Origin: Clostridium tepidum
GTDB taxonomy: Bacteria; Bacillota; Clostridia; Clostridiales; Clostridiaceae
Length of the DNA stretch: 64,000 bases
Reading direction: 5' to 3'
Assembly (NCBI RefSeq): GCF_002008345.1
Contig: NZ_MRAE01000006.1
Location: 1-64,000, forward strand
Shown: positions 53,026-63,095 of the stretch, piece by piece
Numbering within the stretch: position 1 is the stretch's first letter
How the letters are laid out: each line of letters opens with the position of its first letter
Notes under the pieces: model-generated
Databases searched by the model: none
What the model was told of the DNA's origin: nothing
Seen by the model: only the letters and a program-made list of their open reading frames with translations
Position numbers and translations under genes: made by a program

Positions 53026-54567
53026 TTATTTAGCATATTCAATGGCACGGGTTTCTCTGATGACGTTAACTTTTATTTGACCAGGATATTCAAGTTCACT
53101 TTCTATCTGTTTAACTACATTCCTAGCCATTTCAATACAGCCAGTATCATCAAGCACCTCTGGTTTAACCATAATTCTTATTTCTCTTCCCGCTTGAATT
53201 GCATATGACTTTTCTACACCTTCACACTCATTTGCAATTTCTTCTAATTTCTCTAATCTTTTTATATAAGCTTCTAAAGTCTCTCTTCTAGCTCCTGGTC
53301 TAGCTGCAGATATAGCATCTGCTGCTTGAACAAGTATTGCTTCTAGAGATTGTGGTTCCATATCACCATGATGTGCACCTATAGCATTTACTACTAATGC
53401 AGATTCACGGTATTTTTTAGCTATTTCAGAGCCTATAATTGCGTGTGGCCCTTCAACTTCATGATCTACCGCCTTACCTATATCATGTAATAAACCTACT
53501 CTTTTAGCTAGAGTTGGATCTATTCCAAGTTCGGAGGCCATAAGACCTGCTAAATATGAAACTTCTATAGAATGCTTTAATACATTTTGACCATAACTTG
53601 TTCTATACTTTAATCTACCTAATAATTTAGTTAATTCCATATGAAGACCATGGATACCTGTTTCAAAGGTAGCCTGTTCTCCTTCTTCTTTAATACTAAC
53701 TTCAACTTCTTTTTTAGCTTTTTCAACCATTTCTTCAATTCTAGCTGGATGGATTCTACCATCAACTATTAATTTTTCTAATGCAATTCTTGCAACTTCT
53801 CTCCTAATTGGATCAAAACCAGATAATATAACAGCTTCTGGTGTATCATCTATTATTAGATCAACCCCTGTAAGCGTTTCTAATGTTCTTATATTTCTTC
53901 CTTCTCTTCCAATTATTCTTCCCTTCATTTCATCGTTAGGAAGATTAACTACATGAACTGTAGTTTCTGCTACATGATCTGCAGCACATCTTTGGATGGC
54001 ATATGTAATGATTTCTCTTGCTTTTTTGTCTGCTTCTTCCTTAGCTTTAGTTTCTATTTCTTTTATCATTACTGCAGTTTCATGTTTCACTTCTTTTCTA
54101 ACTTGTTCTAATAAAAATTCTTTAGCCTGTTCTGTTGTAAGTCCTGAAATTCTCTCTAATTCTATTCTTTGCTTTTCGTGAAGCTCTTCCATACGTGTTT
54201 CCACATCTTCTATTTTTTGTTGCTTTTTATTTAAAATTTCTTCTTTGTTTTCAAGGGCCTCACTCTTTTTATCTAAAGCTTCTTCCTTTTGAATTATTCT
54301 TCTTTCAAGACGTTGAACTTCATTACGCCTTTCTCTATTTTCTCTTTCAACTTCTGCTCTTAATTTATGAGCTTCTTCTTTAGCCTCTAATATGGCTTCT
54401 TTCTTTTTAGCTTCAGCTTCTCTTTCAGCATCTTCTTTCAATTTTCTAGCTTCCTTAGATGCTTCTGCTAATTTTTCTTTAACCTTTTTATCAACCACAT
54501 ATAAGCCTATAATTACGCAAATTACTATAATAATCACTGCGATTATTATATATTTTATTGGACCCAT
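53026..54567 (-). CDS. rny: ribonuclease Y
   Basis: A 513-aa membrane-anchored endoribonuclease that starts bulk mRNA decay. In order: N-terminal transmembrane helix ([19 protein letters not shown]), a long charged coiled coil to residue ~190, a KH domain with [15 protein letters not shown], an HD domain with [12 protein letters not shown] and GAHHGD metal ligands, and a short C-terminal domain. All expected residues are present. It starts at ATG with AGGAGGTG. Confidence 0.98.
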   Translation of the reverse strand: MGPIKYIIIAVIIIVICVIIGLYVVDKKVKEKLAEASKEARKLKEDAEREAEAKKKEAILEAKEEAHKLRAEVERENRERRNEVQRLERRIIQKEEALDKKSEALENKEEILNKKQQKIEDVETRMEELHEKQRIELERISGLTTEQAKEFLLEQVRKEVKHETAVMIKEIETKAKEEADKKAREIITYAIQRCAADHVAETTVHVVNLPNDEMKGRIIGREGRNIRTLETLTGVDLIIDDTPEAVILSGFDPIRREVARIALEKLIVDGRIHPARIEEMVEKAKKEVEVSIKEEGEQATFETGIHGLHMELTKLLGRLKYRTSYGQNVLKHSIEVSYLAGLMASELGIDPTLAKRVGLLHDIGKAVDHEVEGPHAIIGSEIAKKYRESALVVNAIGAHHGDMEPQSLEAILVQAADAISAARPGARRETLEAYIKRLEKLEEIANECEGVEKSYAIQAGREIRIMVKPEVLDDTGCIEMARNVVKQIESELEYPGQIKVNVIRETRAIEYAK

Positions 54568-54780
54568 AAAACACCTCCTTTGCTTTTTCTGCTTGCCATA
54601 TATAAGTAAATATGAAGCTTAGAAAAGGTGTCATATTATTCAATTGGATCGTGTATGCTAAACCAGATTTTGTTTTCATTTTATATTAAAAAAATGCCAT
54701 TGTCAAGTTTATCTAGCATTATCTACCTCCCTTATTCATATATTTATAATTCTGTATTTATAAATTTTTTTCATAAAAAA

Positions 54781-54800
54781 AGTAGGATAAACTCCTACTT
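54781..54800 (-). terminator. recA terminator
   Basis: AGTAGGA / TCCTACT stem followed by a seven-T tract on the minus strand. It abuts the recA stop codon. Confidence 0.9.
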
Positions 54801-55871
54801 TTATCCTTCCTTATTATCTTCTTTTTTATTCTCTGTTTTATTCCCTATATCTAATTTTTTTACATCAACAATTGGTAAATCATGTTTTTTTCTTATAGCA
54901 TTTTCTATCTCTAATGCTATATTTATATTATCTTTTAAAAATTGTTTTGCATTTTCTCTTCCCTGTCCTAATCTTGTATCTTTATAAGAGAACCAAGAAC
55001 CACTTTTTTGAATTAACTCTTCTCTAACACCTACATCTAATATATTACCTACTTTTGATATTCCTTCATTATACATTATATCAAATTCTGCCATTTTAAA
55101 TGGTGGTGCTACTTTATTTTTATTTATTTTTACTCTTGTTCTATTACCTAATACTTCATCCCCCTGCTTTATAGAGTCAATTCTTCTTACATCTAATCTA
55201 ACAGAAGAATAGAATTTTAACGCTCTTCCACCAGGAGTTGTTTCTGGATTTCCAAACATTATACCAACCTTTTCTCTTAATTGGTTTATAAATATAGCTA
55301 CACATTTAGATTTATTTATAGATCCTGCTAATTTTCTTAAAGCTTGAGACATAAGTCTTGCTTGAAGACCTACATGTGAGTCTCCCATTTCTCCTTCTAT
55401 TTCTGCTCTAGGAACTAAAGCTGCTACAGAATCTACGACTATAACATCAACAGCTCCTGATCTTACTAAAGCTTCTGTAATCTCTAAAGCTTGTTCTCCT
55501 GTGTCTGGTTGAGAAACTATTAGGTTGTCTATATCAACACCTACATTTCTAGCATAAGATGGATCCAAAGCGTGTTCTGCATCTATAAAAGCTGCTGCTC
55601 CACCCATCTTTTGTGCTTCTGCTAATATATGAAGTGCTACAGTAGTTTTACCTGAGGATTCTGGACCATATATTTCTATTATTCTTCCTCTAGGCACTCC
55701 CCCTATACCTAATGCTATATCTAAATCTAAACTTCCTGTAGATATAGATTCTATGTTCAATATGCTATCTTCACCAAGCTTCATTATAGAACCTTTTCCA
55801 AATTGCTTTTCTATTTGCCCCATAGCTGCTTCTATGGCTTTTAATTTTTCTGGATTAATTTTGTTTGCCAA
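54801..55871 (-). CDS. recA: recombinase RecA
   Basis: A 356-aa ssDNA-dependent ATPase for homologous recombination and SOS induction. Walker A is GPESSGKTT, Walker B is the [10 protein letters not shown] segment, and loops L1 and L2 are in the [17 protein letters not shown] and [20 protein letters not shown] stretches. The TTG at 55869-55871 ([14 protein letters not shown]) matches the usual family start; a second TTG at 55911-55913 would add 14 residues and lies nearer a GGAAAGG. The C-terminus is acidic, as usual. Conserved neighbourhood between pgsA and rny. Confidence 0.96.
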   Translation of the reverse strand: MANKINPEKLKAIEAAMGQIEKQFGKGSIMKLGEDSILNIESISTGSLDLDIALGIGGVPRGRIIEIYGPESSGKTTVALHILAEAQKMGGAAAFIDAEHALDPSYARNVGVDIDNLIVSQPDTGEQALEITEALVRSGAVDVIVVDSVAALVPRAEIEGEMGDSHVGLQARLMSQALRKLAGSINKSKCVAIFINQLREKVGIMFGNPETTPGGRALKFYSSVRLDVRRIDSIKQGDEVLGNRTRVKINKNKVAPPFKMAEFDIMYNEGISKVGNILDVGVREELIQKSGSWFSYKDTRLGQGRENAKQFLKDNINIALEIENAIRKKHDLPIVDVKKLDIGNKTENKKEDNKEG

Positions 55872-55962
55872 TATTGACACCAACCTTTCCCTTACCGAAC
55901 TTATGTTCTTCAATATAATTATATACTATTTTTTTACTATGGTCAACTTAATATGATATAAA

Positions 55963-55992
55963 TAAAAGCTCCTTAAAGGAACTTTTATTTTA
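55963..55992 (-). terminator. hairpin terminator upstream of recA
   Basis: AAAAGTTCCTT / AAGGAGCTTTT with a following TTTATTT on the minus strand. It probably ends the pgsA/rimO transcript. Confidence 0.65.
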
Positions 55993-56151
55993 ATTATTGA
56001 CAATATATTTTTTTATAAACAGATTTCTAAGCTTTGTTAGAGGGTCTTTAATAGCTATGAAACTTAAAATTTATTATCCAATACATAACAGCTTTTTACT
56101 CCTAATAAAAAAAGAAATAGCAATATTAAGCCAAGTAGTTACCGAATAAAT

Positions 56152-56736
56152 TTATTTATCATGACTCATTATATCTTTGTTTTTAATAAAGTAATCTACT
56201 CCTGATATTATAGTTATGATTATAGCTAATGCCATGGTAATATTAGTTGTAGCTGATATAATAGTTATATAGTTTACAGCCCAATCTCCTAATATATATA
56301 TTCCCTCTTTATAATTTAAATTTACAAGAGCAAATATTATAGCTACTATTTGTATTACAGTTTTAGCTTTTCCCCATTTACTAGCAGCAATTACTACCCC
56401 CTCTGCAGAAGCTACACTTCTAAGACCTGTTACAGCAAATTCCCTAGCTATAATTATTATACAAACCCATCCAGGTATAATTTGAAAATCTACTAAAGAT
56501 ATTAATGCTGCTGTTACTAACATTTTGTCTGCTAGAGGATCCATTATTTTACCAAATCTAGTAACTTGATTTCTACTTCTAGCTATGTATCCATCTAACT
56601 TATCTGTAGCTGAAGCTATTACAAAAACTGCAGTAGCTATTACTGTACCGTAAGGTATATTCTTTGCTGATATAAATATAAGAAATATTGGGACTAAAAA
56701 AATTCTTAATATAGTTAGTTTATTGGCCAAATTCAT
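56152..56736 (-). CDS. pgsA: CDP-diacylglycerol-glycerol-3-phosphate 3-phosphatidyltransferase
   Basis: A 194-aa integral membrane enzyme making phosphatidylglycerophosphate. The CDP-alcohol phosphotransferase signature appears as [30 protein letters not shown] (D-x2-D-G-x2-A-R-x8-G-x3-D-x3-D) near residue 45. I start at ATG 56734-56736 ([13 protein letters not shown]), with TAGGAG upstream; it overlaps the end of rimO by 17 bp in another frame. Usual length. Confidence 0.96.
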   Translation of the reverse strand: MNLANKLTILRIFLVPIFLIFISAKNIPYGTVIATAVFVIASATDKLDGYIARSRNQVTRFGKIMDPLADKMLVTAALISLVDFQIIPGWVCIIIIAREFAVTGLRSVASAEGVVIAASKWGKAKTVIQIVAIIFALVNLNYKEGIYILGDWAVNYITIISATTNITMALAIIITIISGVDYFIKNKDIMSHDK

Positions 56737-58057
56737 TATAAACAACTCCTATTAAATCATATTCTAAACTATGAGTTACTCTTACCTTTATTATATCACC
56801 AATTTTTACGTTTTCATTTTTTTTAAAGTAAATTTCTCCATCTATTTCTGGTGACATCTCATAATTTCTTCCAGTATACATATCTTCTTTAATATTTTCT
56901 ACTATAACTTCATATATCCTACCTATTTTTTCTTTATTTATTTCTTTGGATATATTTTGCTGAAGCACCATAATTTCTTCTTCTCTTTTTTCTTTTACTT
57001 TTTCATCTATTTGATTATCCATTATAGCTGCAGGTGTTCCTTCTTCTTTTGAATACTTAAATACACCTAGCTTATCTAATTTTATATCTAAAACAAAATC
57101 TTTGAGTTCATTAAATTCTTCTTCTGTTTCTCCAGGAAAACCTACTATTAATGAAGTTCTTAAAGTAATTCCTTTTATCTCTGCTCTTAATTTATTTATT
57201 ATACTTACAATAGTTTCCTTTGTAGTTTTTCTTCCCATTCTTTTTAAAACAGAATTACTTATATGTTGTATAGGTAAATCTAAATATTTACACACTTTAT
57301 CATTATTTTTAATCTCTTCTATAAGTTCATTAGTTATTTCCTCTGGATAACAGTATAATATTCTTATCCATTTTAAACCTTCTATTTTAGAAATATCTCT
57401 TAAAAGCTCATGTAAAACCTTTTTACCATATATATCTATTCCATACATAGTTGTATCTTGAGCTATTAATATTATTTCTTTAACACCTTGCTTAACTAAA
57501 TTTTCTACTTCTTTTAATATATTCTCTTTTTTTCTACTTCTATACTTTCCTCTTATTCGAGGTATGGCACAATAAGTACAAAAATTATTACATCCTTCTG
57601 CTATTCTTACATAAGCTGTATATGTTGGAGTAGTTAATATTCTATTTCCTTCATTTATTTTTTTATCACTATATTTATAATAAAAACTTTTTTCTCCTGA
57701 CTGTAAGAATTTTTTTATACTTTTAAGTAATTTATCATAGTCATTTACACCTAACATAATATCCATTTCTGGAATAAGTTCTTTAAGTTCTTCCTTATAC
57801 CTTTGCGTCAAACATCCTGTGACTACTAGCACTTTACAATTATGAGTTTTCTTATAAGATGCCATTTGTAAAATGGTATTTATAGACTCCTCTTTAGCAG
57901 TTTCAATAAATCCGCACGTATTTACTATAATTACCTCTGCCTCTTTAGGATCTTTTACTAGTTCTGCTTCTTCATTTAATTTATATAGCATAAGTTCTGA
58001 ATCAATCCTATTTTTATCACAACCTAAGCTAACTAATGCTATTTTAAATTTTCCCAC
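56720..58057 (-). CDS. rimO: ribosomal protein S12 methylthiotransferase RimO
   Basis: A 445-aa radical-SAM enzyme that adds a methylthio group to S12 Asp. It has an N-terminal UPF0004 domain ([14 protein letters not shown] with a cluster Cys, [13 protein letters not shown]), a radical-SAM cluster CNNFCTYC near residue 155, and a C-terminal TRAM domain. Complete, with the normal two-cluster pattern, distinguished from MiaB by GCDKN and the shorter N-terminus. Overlaps pgsA. Confidence 0.96.
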   Translation of the reverse strand: MGKFKIALVSLGCDKNRIDSELMLYKLNEEAELVKDPKEAEVIIVNTCGFIETAKEESINTILQMASYKKTHNCKVLVVTGCLTQRYKEELKELIPEMDIMLGVNDYDKLLKSIKKFLQSGEKSFYYKYSDKKINEGNRILTTPTYTAYVRIAEGCNNFCTYCAIPRIRGKYRSRKKENILKEVENLVKQGVKEIILIAQDTTMYGIDIYGKKVLHELLRDISKIEGLKWIRILYCYPEEITNELIEEIKNNDKVCKYLDLPIQHISNSVLKRMGRKTTKETIVSIINKLRAEIKGITLRTSLIVGFPGETEEEFNELKDFVLDIKLDKLGVFKYSKEEGTPAAIMDNQIDEKVKEKREEEIMVLQQNISKEINKEKIGRIYEVIVENIKEDMYTGRNYEMSPEIDGEIYFKKNENVKIGDIIKVRVTHSLEYDLIGVVYNEFGQ

Positions 58058-58151
58058 CTGTTTTCCTCCTATATTTTTTATGTCACAAAAAATATTTTAA
58101 ATCTACTTTAGAAATTTTACAAGTATTAAGCTGCAACAATTTTAAAAGTAT

Positions 58152-60428
58152 TTACATATTACCCTGGAAATATTTGTTATATATTTCACTATTTTTATCA
58201 ACTATTACTTGTCTTGGTTTATTACCATCTCTTCCAGAGATTATTCCCTTAGCTTCTAGCTGTTCTATTATTCTAGCTGCTCTATTATATCCTATTCTAA
58301 GTTTTCTTTGAATTAATGAAGTAGACACCTCTCCTAATTGTATAGATATTTTTATTGCTTCCTCTAAAAGCTCATCTTCCTCTCCTGATTCTATATTTAC
58401 TGATGTATCTATTTGATCTATTATTTCTTCTTTATATTTTGCTTCTCCTTGCTTATCTTTTATACATGAAACTACATTTTCCACTTCACTTTCAGATATA
58501 AAAGCTCCTTGTATTCTAGTAGGCTTTGGAGAACCTGTTGGGTAAAATAACATATCTCCTTTTCCTAAAAGTTTTTCTGCACCAGACATATCTAATATTG
58601 TTCTAGAATCTATAGAACTAGATACTGCAAAAGATATTCTAGAAGGTATATTAGCTTTTATTATTCCTGTTATAACATCTACAGAAGGTCTTTGCGTTGC
58701 TATTACTAAGTGCATACCTGCCGCTCTAGCCATTTGAGCTAACCTACTTATGTAATCTTCTATATCGTTTGGACACACCATCATTAAATCAGCAAGCTCA
58801 TCTATTATTATTATCACATAAGGTAATTTATTTTCTATTTTTCCTTGATTATACAAATTATTATATCCTTCTATGTTTCTTACACTATTTTCTGCAAATA
58901 AAGAATATCTCTTTGTCATTTCATTTACTGCCCAATGAAGAGCTCCTGCTGCTTTTTTAGGATCTGTAACAACCGGAATTAACAAATGAGGTATACCATT
59001 ATATATACTAAGTTCTACTACCTTTGGATCTACCATGAGTAATTTTACATTGTCCGGAGAATATTTATATAAAATACTTATTATTAATGTATTTATACAT
59101 ACACTTTTTCCTGAACCTGTAGCTCCTGCTATTAATAAATGAGGCATTTTGGATAAATCTGATACTACACAACTACCACTTATATCCTTTCCTAAAGCAA
59201 AAGCTAGTCCATCATCAAATCTCTGAAAATCTTCTGATTCTATAACTTCTCTTAAATATACTGGTGTTAAAGATTTGTTTGGCACTTCTATACCAACTGC
59301 AGATTTTCCTGGTATAGGAGCCTCTATCCTAACGCCTGAAGATGCTAAATTTAAAGCTATATCATCTGCTAAATTTACTATTTTACTAACTTTAACCCCT
59401 GCATTAGGCTGAAGTTCGAATCTGGTAACTGAAGGTCCTCTACTTACTTGCATAACCTTAGCTTCCACACCAAAGCTACTTAAAGTTTCTTCTAACTTAT
59501 TTGCATTGTTTATAAGTTCTTTTTTATCTTCTTTATTTAGCTTTGATTGAATATTTTGTTTTAAAAGTTCCAATGTTGGATAATTATATTCTATTTTTTT
59601 ATTAGTTCCACCTTCATCTATATTTTTGCTAAGTTCTTCCTTTATAGATTCTTCCCCACCATATTCTTTAACCATACGTGTGTTTTCATTAAAAGAATTA
59701 TCTACAATATTTAAAGGCTCTTCTTTTATTTCTGAATTTTTCATAAAATCTAATATTTTAATTTTATCTTTAATATTTCTAGTTAATCCTTCATCTTTTT
59801 CTAAATCTGAAGCTAATTCATTTTCTATTCCATCTGTATCATCTTTATCTTCCATAGCTTTTTCTTTTGATTTTTTATTTTTTATACTTCTTTGTACCTG
59901 TAAAGTCTGTAATATAGTCCCCAAAGATACTTGGAATATTAATATAAAGCTTATTATATAAACGCATATAAACAATATATAACAACCTATACTTCCAAAT
60001 AATTTATATAAAGGAACATCTATTAAGTAAGATATTATGCCACCATGAATCATTGTATTTTCTCTGTAGAATTTTGACATACCGAGCATTATATCTTCTG
60101 TACCATAACTTTTTAAAAGTATCATTTGTAAAAATAATAATGTATTTATAGAAAAAAGAACTATACCATAAAATTTAGAATTTAAATTTATTTTATTTTT
60201 TTTTCCTATAAAACAACATCCTGTGAATATTATTAGTATTGGAAATACTAAAGCTCCTAAACCTAATACAGCTATAAGTACTCTTTTTATAAAATTTCCA
60301 ACTATTCCAGAGGAAGAAGAAGCAAACACACTAAAAAGTACAAATATTCCTATACTTATTAAAATTATACCTGTTATATCATTATTCTTTTTCTCAGTTT
60401 TATTAGATTTAGTTCTCTTCTTTGCCAT
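58152..60428 (-). CDS. ftsK: FtsK/SpoIIIE DNA translocase
   Basis: A 758-aa septal DNA pump for chromosome segregation or forespore packaging. N-terminal four to five transmembrane helices (to residue ~175), a charged linker to ~270, then alpha/beta motor domains with Walker A GATGSGKSVCIN, Walker B IIIDELADLMM, and the C-terminal winged-helix gamma domain from ~695 (ISTS... GYNRAARIIEQLEAKGIIS) that reads orienting sequences. SpoIIIE-type by position beside tepA. No lesions are seen. Confidence 0.96.
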   Translation of the reverse strand: MAKKRTKSNKTEKKNNDITGIILISIGIFVLFSVFASSSSGIVGNFIKRVLIAVLGLGALVFPILIIFTGCCFIGKKNKINLNSKFYGIVLFSINTLLFLQMILLKSYGTEDIMLGMSKFYRENTMIHGGIISYLIDVPLYKLFGSIGCYILFICVYIISFILIFQVSLGTILQTLQVQRSIKNKKSKEKAMEDKDDTDGIENELASDLEKDEGLTRNIKDKIKILDFMKNSEIKEEPLNIVDNSFNENTRMVKEYGGEESIKEELSKNIDEGGTNKKIEYNYPTLELLKQNIQSKLNKEDKKELINNANKLEETLSSFGVEAKVMQVSRGPSVTRFELQPNAGVKVSKIVNLADDIALNLASSGVRIEAPIPGKSAVGIEVPNKSLTPVYLREVIESEDFQRFDDGLAFALGKDISGSCVVSDLSKMPHLLIAGATGSGKSVCINTLIISILYKYSPDNVKLLMVDPKVVELSIYNGIPHLLIPVVTDPKKAAGALHWAVNEMTKRYSLFAENSVRNIEGYNNLYNQGKIENKLPYVIIIIDELADLMMVCPNDIEDYISRLAQMARAAGMHLVIATQRPSVDVITGIIKANIPSRISFAVSSSIDSRTILDMSGAEKLLGKGDMLFYPTGSPKPTRIQGAFISESEVENVVSCIKDKQGEAKYKEEIIDQIDTSVNIESGEEDELLEEAIKISIQLGEVSTSLIQRKLRIGYNRAARIIEQLEAKGIISGRDGNKPRQVIVDKNSEIYNKYFQGNM

Positions 60429-60648
60429 ACTTTTAATTCACCTCCTAACCAGTAAAACTTAATTTAAGCTACATTTTATAAATTCTACATTAAACTTTTA
60501 TATCCTTTTATATAAAAAAATGCATAATCATCTTATAACAATTAATATATATAAGCTATATAAATAGAATATATGCAGCTTGTACCTTTTGTAACATCTA
60601 TAATTATTTACAATAGATTTATATAATATTTACATAAATCATTAAAGT

Positions 60649-60673
60649 ACCATAGGATGTATAAATCCTATGG
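60649..60673 (-). terminator. tepA hairpin containing the stop codon
   Basis: ACCATAGGA / TCCTATGGT stem; the tepA TAG lies inside it. The T tract is strong only on the plus strand (TTTTTGTTTTT), so the minus-strand role is moderate. Confidence 0.55.
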
Positions 60674-61357
60674 TTTTTGTTTTTCATCTATTAATTTATT
60701 TAATTTATCTAATGCCTCTTTTACTCCACCCACTTCATTTATAATTCCACATTCTACTGCTTGCTTACCTATGAGTATAGTTCCCATATCATTTAATAAT
60801 TCATCACTTTGAAGCATAAATTCTTTTAATTTTTCCTTGCTTATTTTAGAAGTTCTAACTATAAATTCTATTATTCTTTCTTGCATTTTATTAAAATATT
60901 CAAAAGTTTGAGGCACTCCTATTATTAATCCATTCATTCTTATAGGATGAACTATCATTGTAGCTGTTGGAGATATAAAAGAATAATCTGCTGATGTGGC
61001 TAAAGGTACACCTATAGAGTGCCCTCCTCCTATTACTAAAGATACTGTAGGCTTACTTAAGCTTCTTATCATTTCAGCAATAGCAAGACCAGCTTCTACA
61101 TCCCCTCCTACAGTATTTAATATCATAAAAACACCTTCTACTTCTTTAGATGTTTCTAACGCTATTAATTGAGGAATTAAGTGTTCATATCTTGTAGCCT
61201 TTGTTTGAGGAGACAACACCATATGACCCTCAATTTGACCTATTATGGGTAGAACTTGAATTCTATCTGCTTGCTTTGGTGGTAAATTTGTAGTTCCAAA
61301 TTCTTTCAATGTATCTATCTTTTCATTTCTTTGATTTTTTTCTTTTTCGTCTGCCAT
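60668..61357 (-). CDS. tepA: ClpP-fold protease TepA
   Basis: A 229-aa ClpP-like serine protease. VFMILNTVGGDVEAGLAIAEMIRSL and the nucleophile in GGGHSIGVPLATSADY are in place, and MIVHPIRMNGLI supplies the catalytic His. TepA homologues lack an ATPase partner and have been tied to protein export or to cleavage of small acid-soluble spore proteins during germination (YmfB). The N-terminal ~25 residues are a charged extension. Syntenic with spoIIIE. ATG, AGGAGG. Confidence 0.92.
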   Translation of the reverse strand: MADEKEKNQRNEKIDTLKEFGTTNLPPKQADRIQVLPIIGQIEGHMVLSPQTKATRYEHLIPQLIALETSKEVEGVFMILNTVGGDVEAGLAIAEMIRSLSKPTVSLVIGGGHSIGVPLATSADYSFISPTATMIVHPIRMNGLIIGVPQTFEYFNKMQERIIEFIVRTSKISKEKLKEFMLQSDELLNDMGTILIGKQAVECGIINEVGGVKEALDKLNKLIDEKQKP

Positions 61358-61518
61358 ACATAATTACCTCCTACCATATGAATCGAATATACATATTTTA
61401 TGCATATGGTAGAGGTACTATACATTTAAATTATTAATTTATATATTTAAAATTTTATATATGATTATACTTACTATATAAAATTTTAATATACACATTT
61501 ATATTAATAATATAAAAT

Positions 61519-62730
61519 TTAATTTTGTAGGCAATCTAATTTAAATTCACGATGTAATGATTTTATAGCTTTTTCTGTATCTTCTTTAGAAACTAAACAC
61601 CATATAGTTGTATGAGAATCTGCAGTTTGAAGTACTTCTATATTCTCCCTTACAAGTGCTTTTAATATTTTAGCCATCACTCCAGGTATTCCTCTCATTC
61701 TACTACCTATTACAGCTATTTTACTACAATCTTCTAAATAAGAAAACTTTATTTTTAATTCTTTCATTATAGAACTAAGTTTATTTAAATCCTGTTCATC
61801 TATAGTAAATATTTTTTCTTTTGGAAATACATTTATAAGATCTATACTAATAGAATTTTCTGCTAATGAATTTAATAAATTATCATAATTTTTATTTTCT
61901 TTATTTTCTTCTGATTTTACTATAATTTGTGTCCTATTACTCATATGAGTAATACCTGTTATGACATTGCTGGGATTTTTAACTCCTATATTATTTATTA
62001 TAGTTCCTTCACAATTTGTCATAGTGTTCTTTATTACAAGTTTAGTATTTGATGTCATTGCAATCTCCACTGCTCTTGGATGTATTACCTTAGCCCCTTG
62101 ATCTGCAAATTGAAACACTTCATTATAACTTATTTCTTTTATTAAGGATGCATTCTCTACTATTCGAGGATCTGCAGTCATTATACCATCTACATCTGTA
62201 TATATTTCTACACTTTCAGCCTTTAGGGCATCACCTAAAAGAGCTGCAGTAACATCACTGCCACCTCTACCTAAAGTAGTTATATATCCTTCTTCACTCT
62301 TTCCTTGGAAACCTGCTACTACAGGAATTTTACCTTTTTCTAAAATATCTATTATTCTATTTTTTTCTACCCTAAGTACAGCAGCATTATTAAAGTTATT
62401 ATCTGTTATAATACCTGCCTGTCCTCCCATTAAAGGAACTGCTTCAATTCCTTTATTAAAAAGTTCTGAACTCATAACTACTGCGCTTATTAATTCCCCA
62501 CATCCCATTAAGAGATCAGCAGCTAAGGTATTTTTATCTAAAAAGTCTTCTCCAACTAAAGATCTTAATGTATCTGTAGCATAAGGCTGTCCTTTTCTAC
62601 CCATGGCAGATACTACTACAACTGGATAGTATCCTGCTTTTTTTGCCTTAGCTATCTTATCTACTACTAAAGCTCTTCTTTCAGCTGTAGATACAGATGT
62701 TCCTCCAAATTTTTGAATTAAAATTTTCAT
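61519..62730 (-). CDS. dapG: aspartate kinase
   Basis: A 403-aa enzyme phosphorylating aspartate, first step to lysine, methionine, threonine and the diaminopimelate/dipicolinate branch. N-terminal KFGGTSVSTAERR, the active-site GRGGSDVTAALLGDALKA, and DVDGIMTADPR are intact. Two C-terminal ACT domains (~265-403) form the allosteric site. The name dapG is from synteny with the spore-associated block; the feedback ligand is not readable. Confidence 0.92.
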   Translation of the reverse strand: MKILIQKFGGTSVSTAERRALVVDKIAKAKKAGYYPVVVVSAMGRKGQPYATDTLRSLVGEDFLDKNTLAADLLMGCGELISAVVMSSELFNKGIEAVPLMGGQAGIITDNNFNNAAVLRVEKNRIIDILEKGKIPVVAGFQGKSEEGYITTLGRGGSDVTAALLGDALKAESVEIYTDVDGIMTADPRIVENASLIKEISYNEVFQFADQGAKVIHPRAVEIAMTSNTKLVIKNTMTNCEGTIINNIGVKNPSNVITGITHMSNRTQIIVKSEENKENKNYDNLLNSLAENSISIDLINVFPKEKIFTIDEQDLNKLSSIMKELKIKFSYLEDCSKIAVIGSRMRGIPGVMAKILKALVRENIEVLQTADSHTTIWCLVSKEDTEKAIKSLHREFKLDCLQN

Positions 62731-62745
62731 TTGTCTACCATCTCC

Positions 62746-63057
62746 CTAGCGGATTTTTTTTAACTCTTTTTTTTCAGCATCAATTATTATAGTTCTTGCT
62801 CCTATTTTTTTTACAGCGTCCCAAGATACTTCTAATAAACTTGGTTTAGAAAACAATCCCATCTTTCCTCCGGATTCGCTTAATATTAAAAACTTTAAAT
62901 ATCCATTCTCATCTATTACTAAATCATTGTTTCCTAAAACTCCATATTTATCTCCATCATTTATATTTATAAGCTCGTATCTTTCCATATCGCTATAACG
63001 TTTTATATTTTCTTCCATAATACTCCTCCTATTACTTCTCATAATATTCATATTCAA
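62746..63057 (-). CDS. ymxH: YlmC/YmxH family sporulation protein (PRC-barrel)
   Basis: A 103-aa protein. After a non-conserved lead, MERYELININDGDKYGVLGNNDLVIDENGYLKFLIL is the PRC-barrel core of the YlmC/YmxH family, ending with VSWDAVKKIGARTIIID. Family members are in sporulation regulons in Bacillus, but their function is unclear. The true start may be the ATG 63017-63019 (MEENIKRYSDMERYE), which has an AGGAGG before it and gives ~90 aa. Located between the aspartokinase and the M16 peptidase. Confidence 0.85.
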   Translation of the reverse strand: MNMNIMRSNRRSIMEENIKRYSDMERYELININDGDKYGVLGNNDLVIDENGYLKFLILSESGGKMGLFSKPSLLEVSWDAVKKIGARTIIIDAEKKELKKIR

Positions 63058-63095
63058 TATTATGAGAAATAGTGAGAGCTTATTACAAAAATATA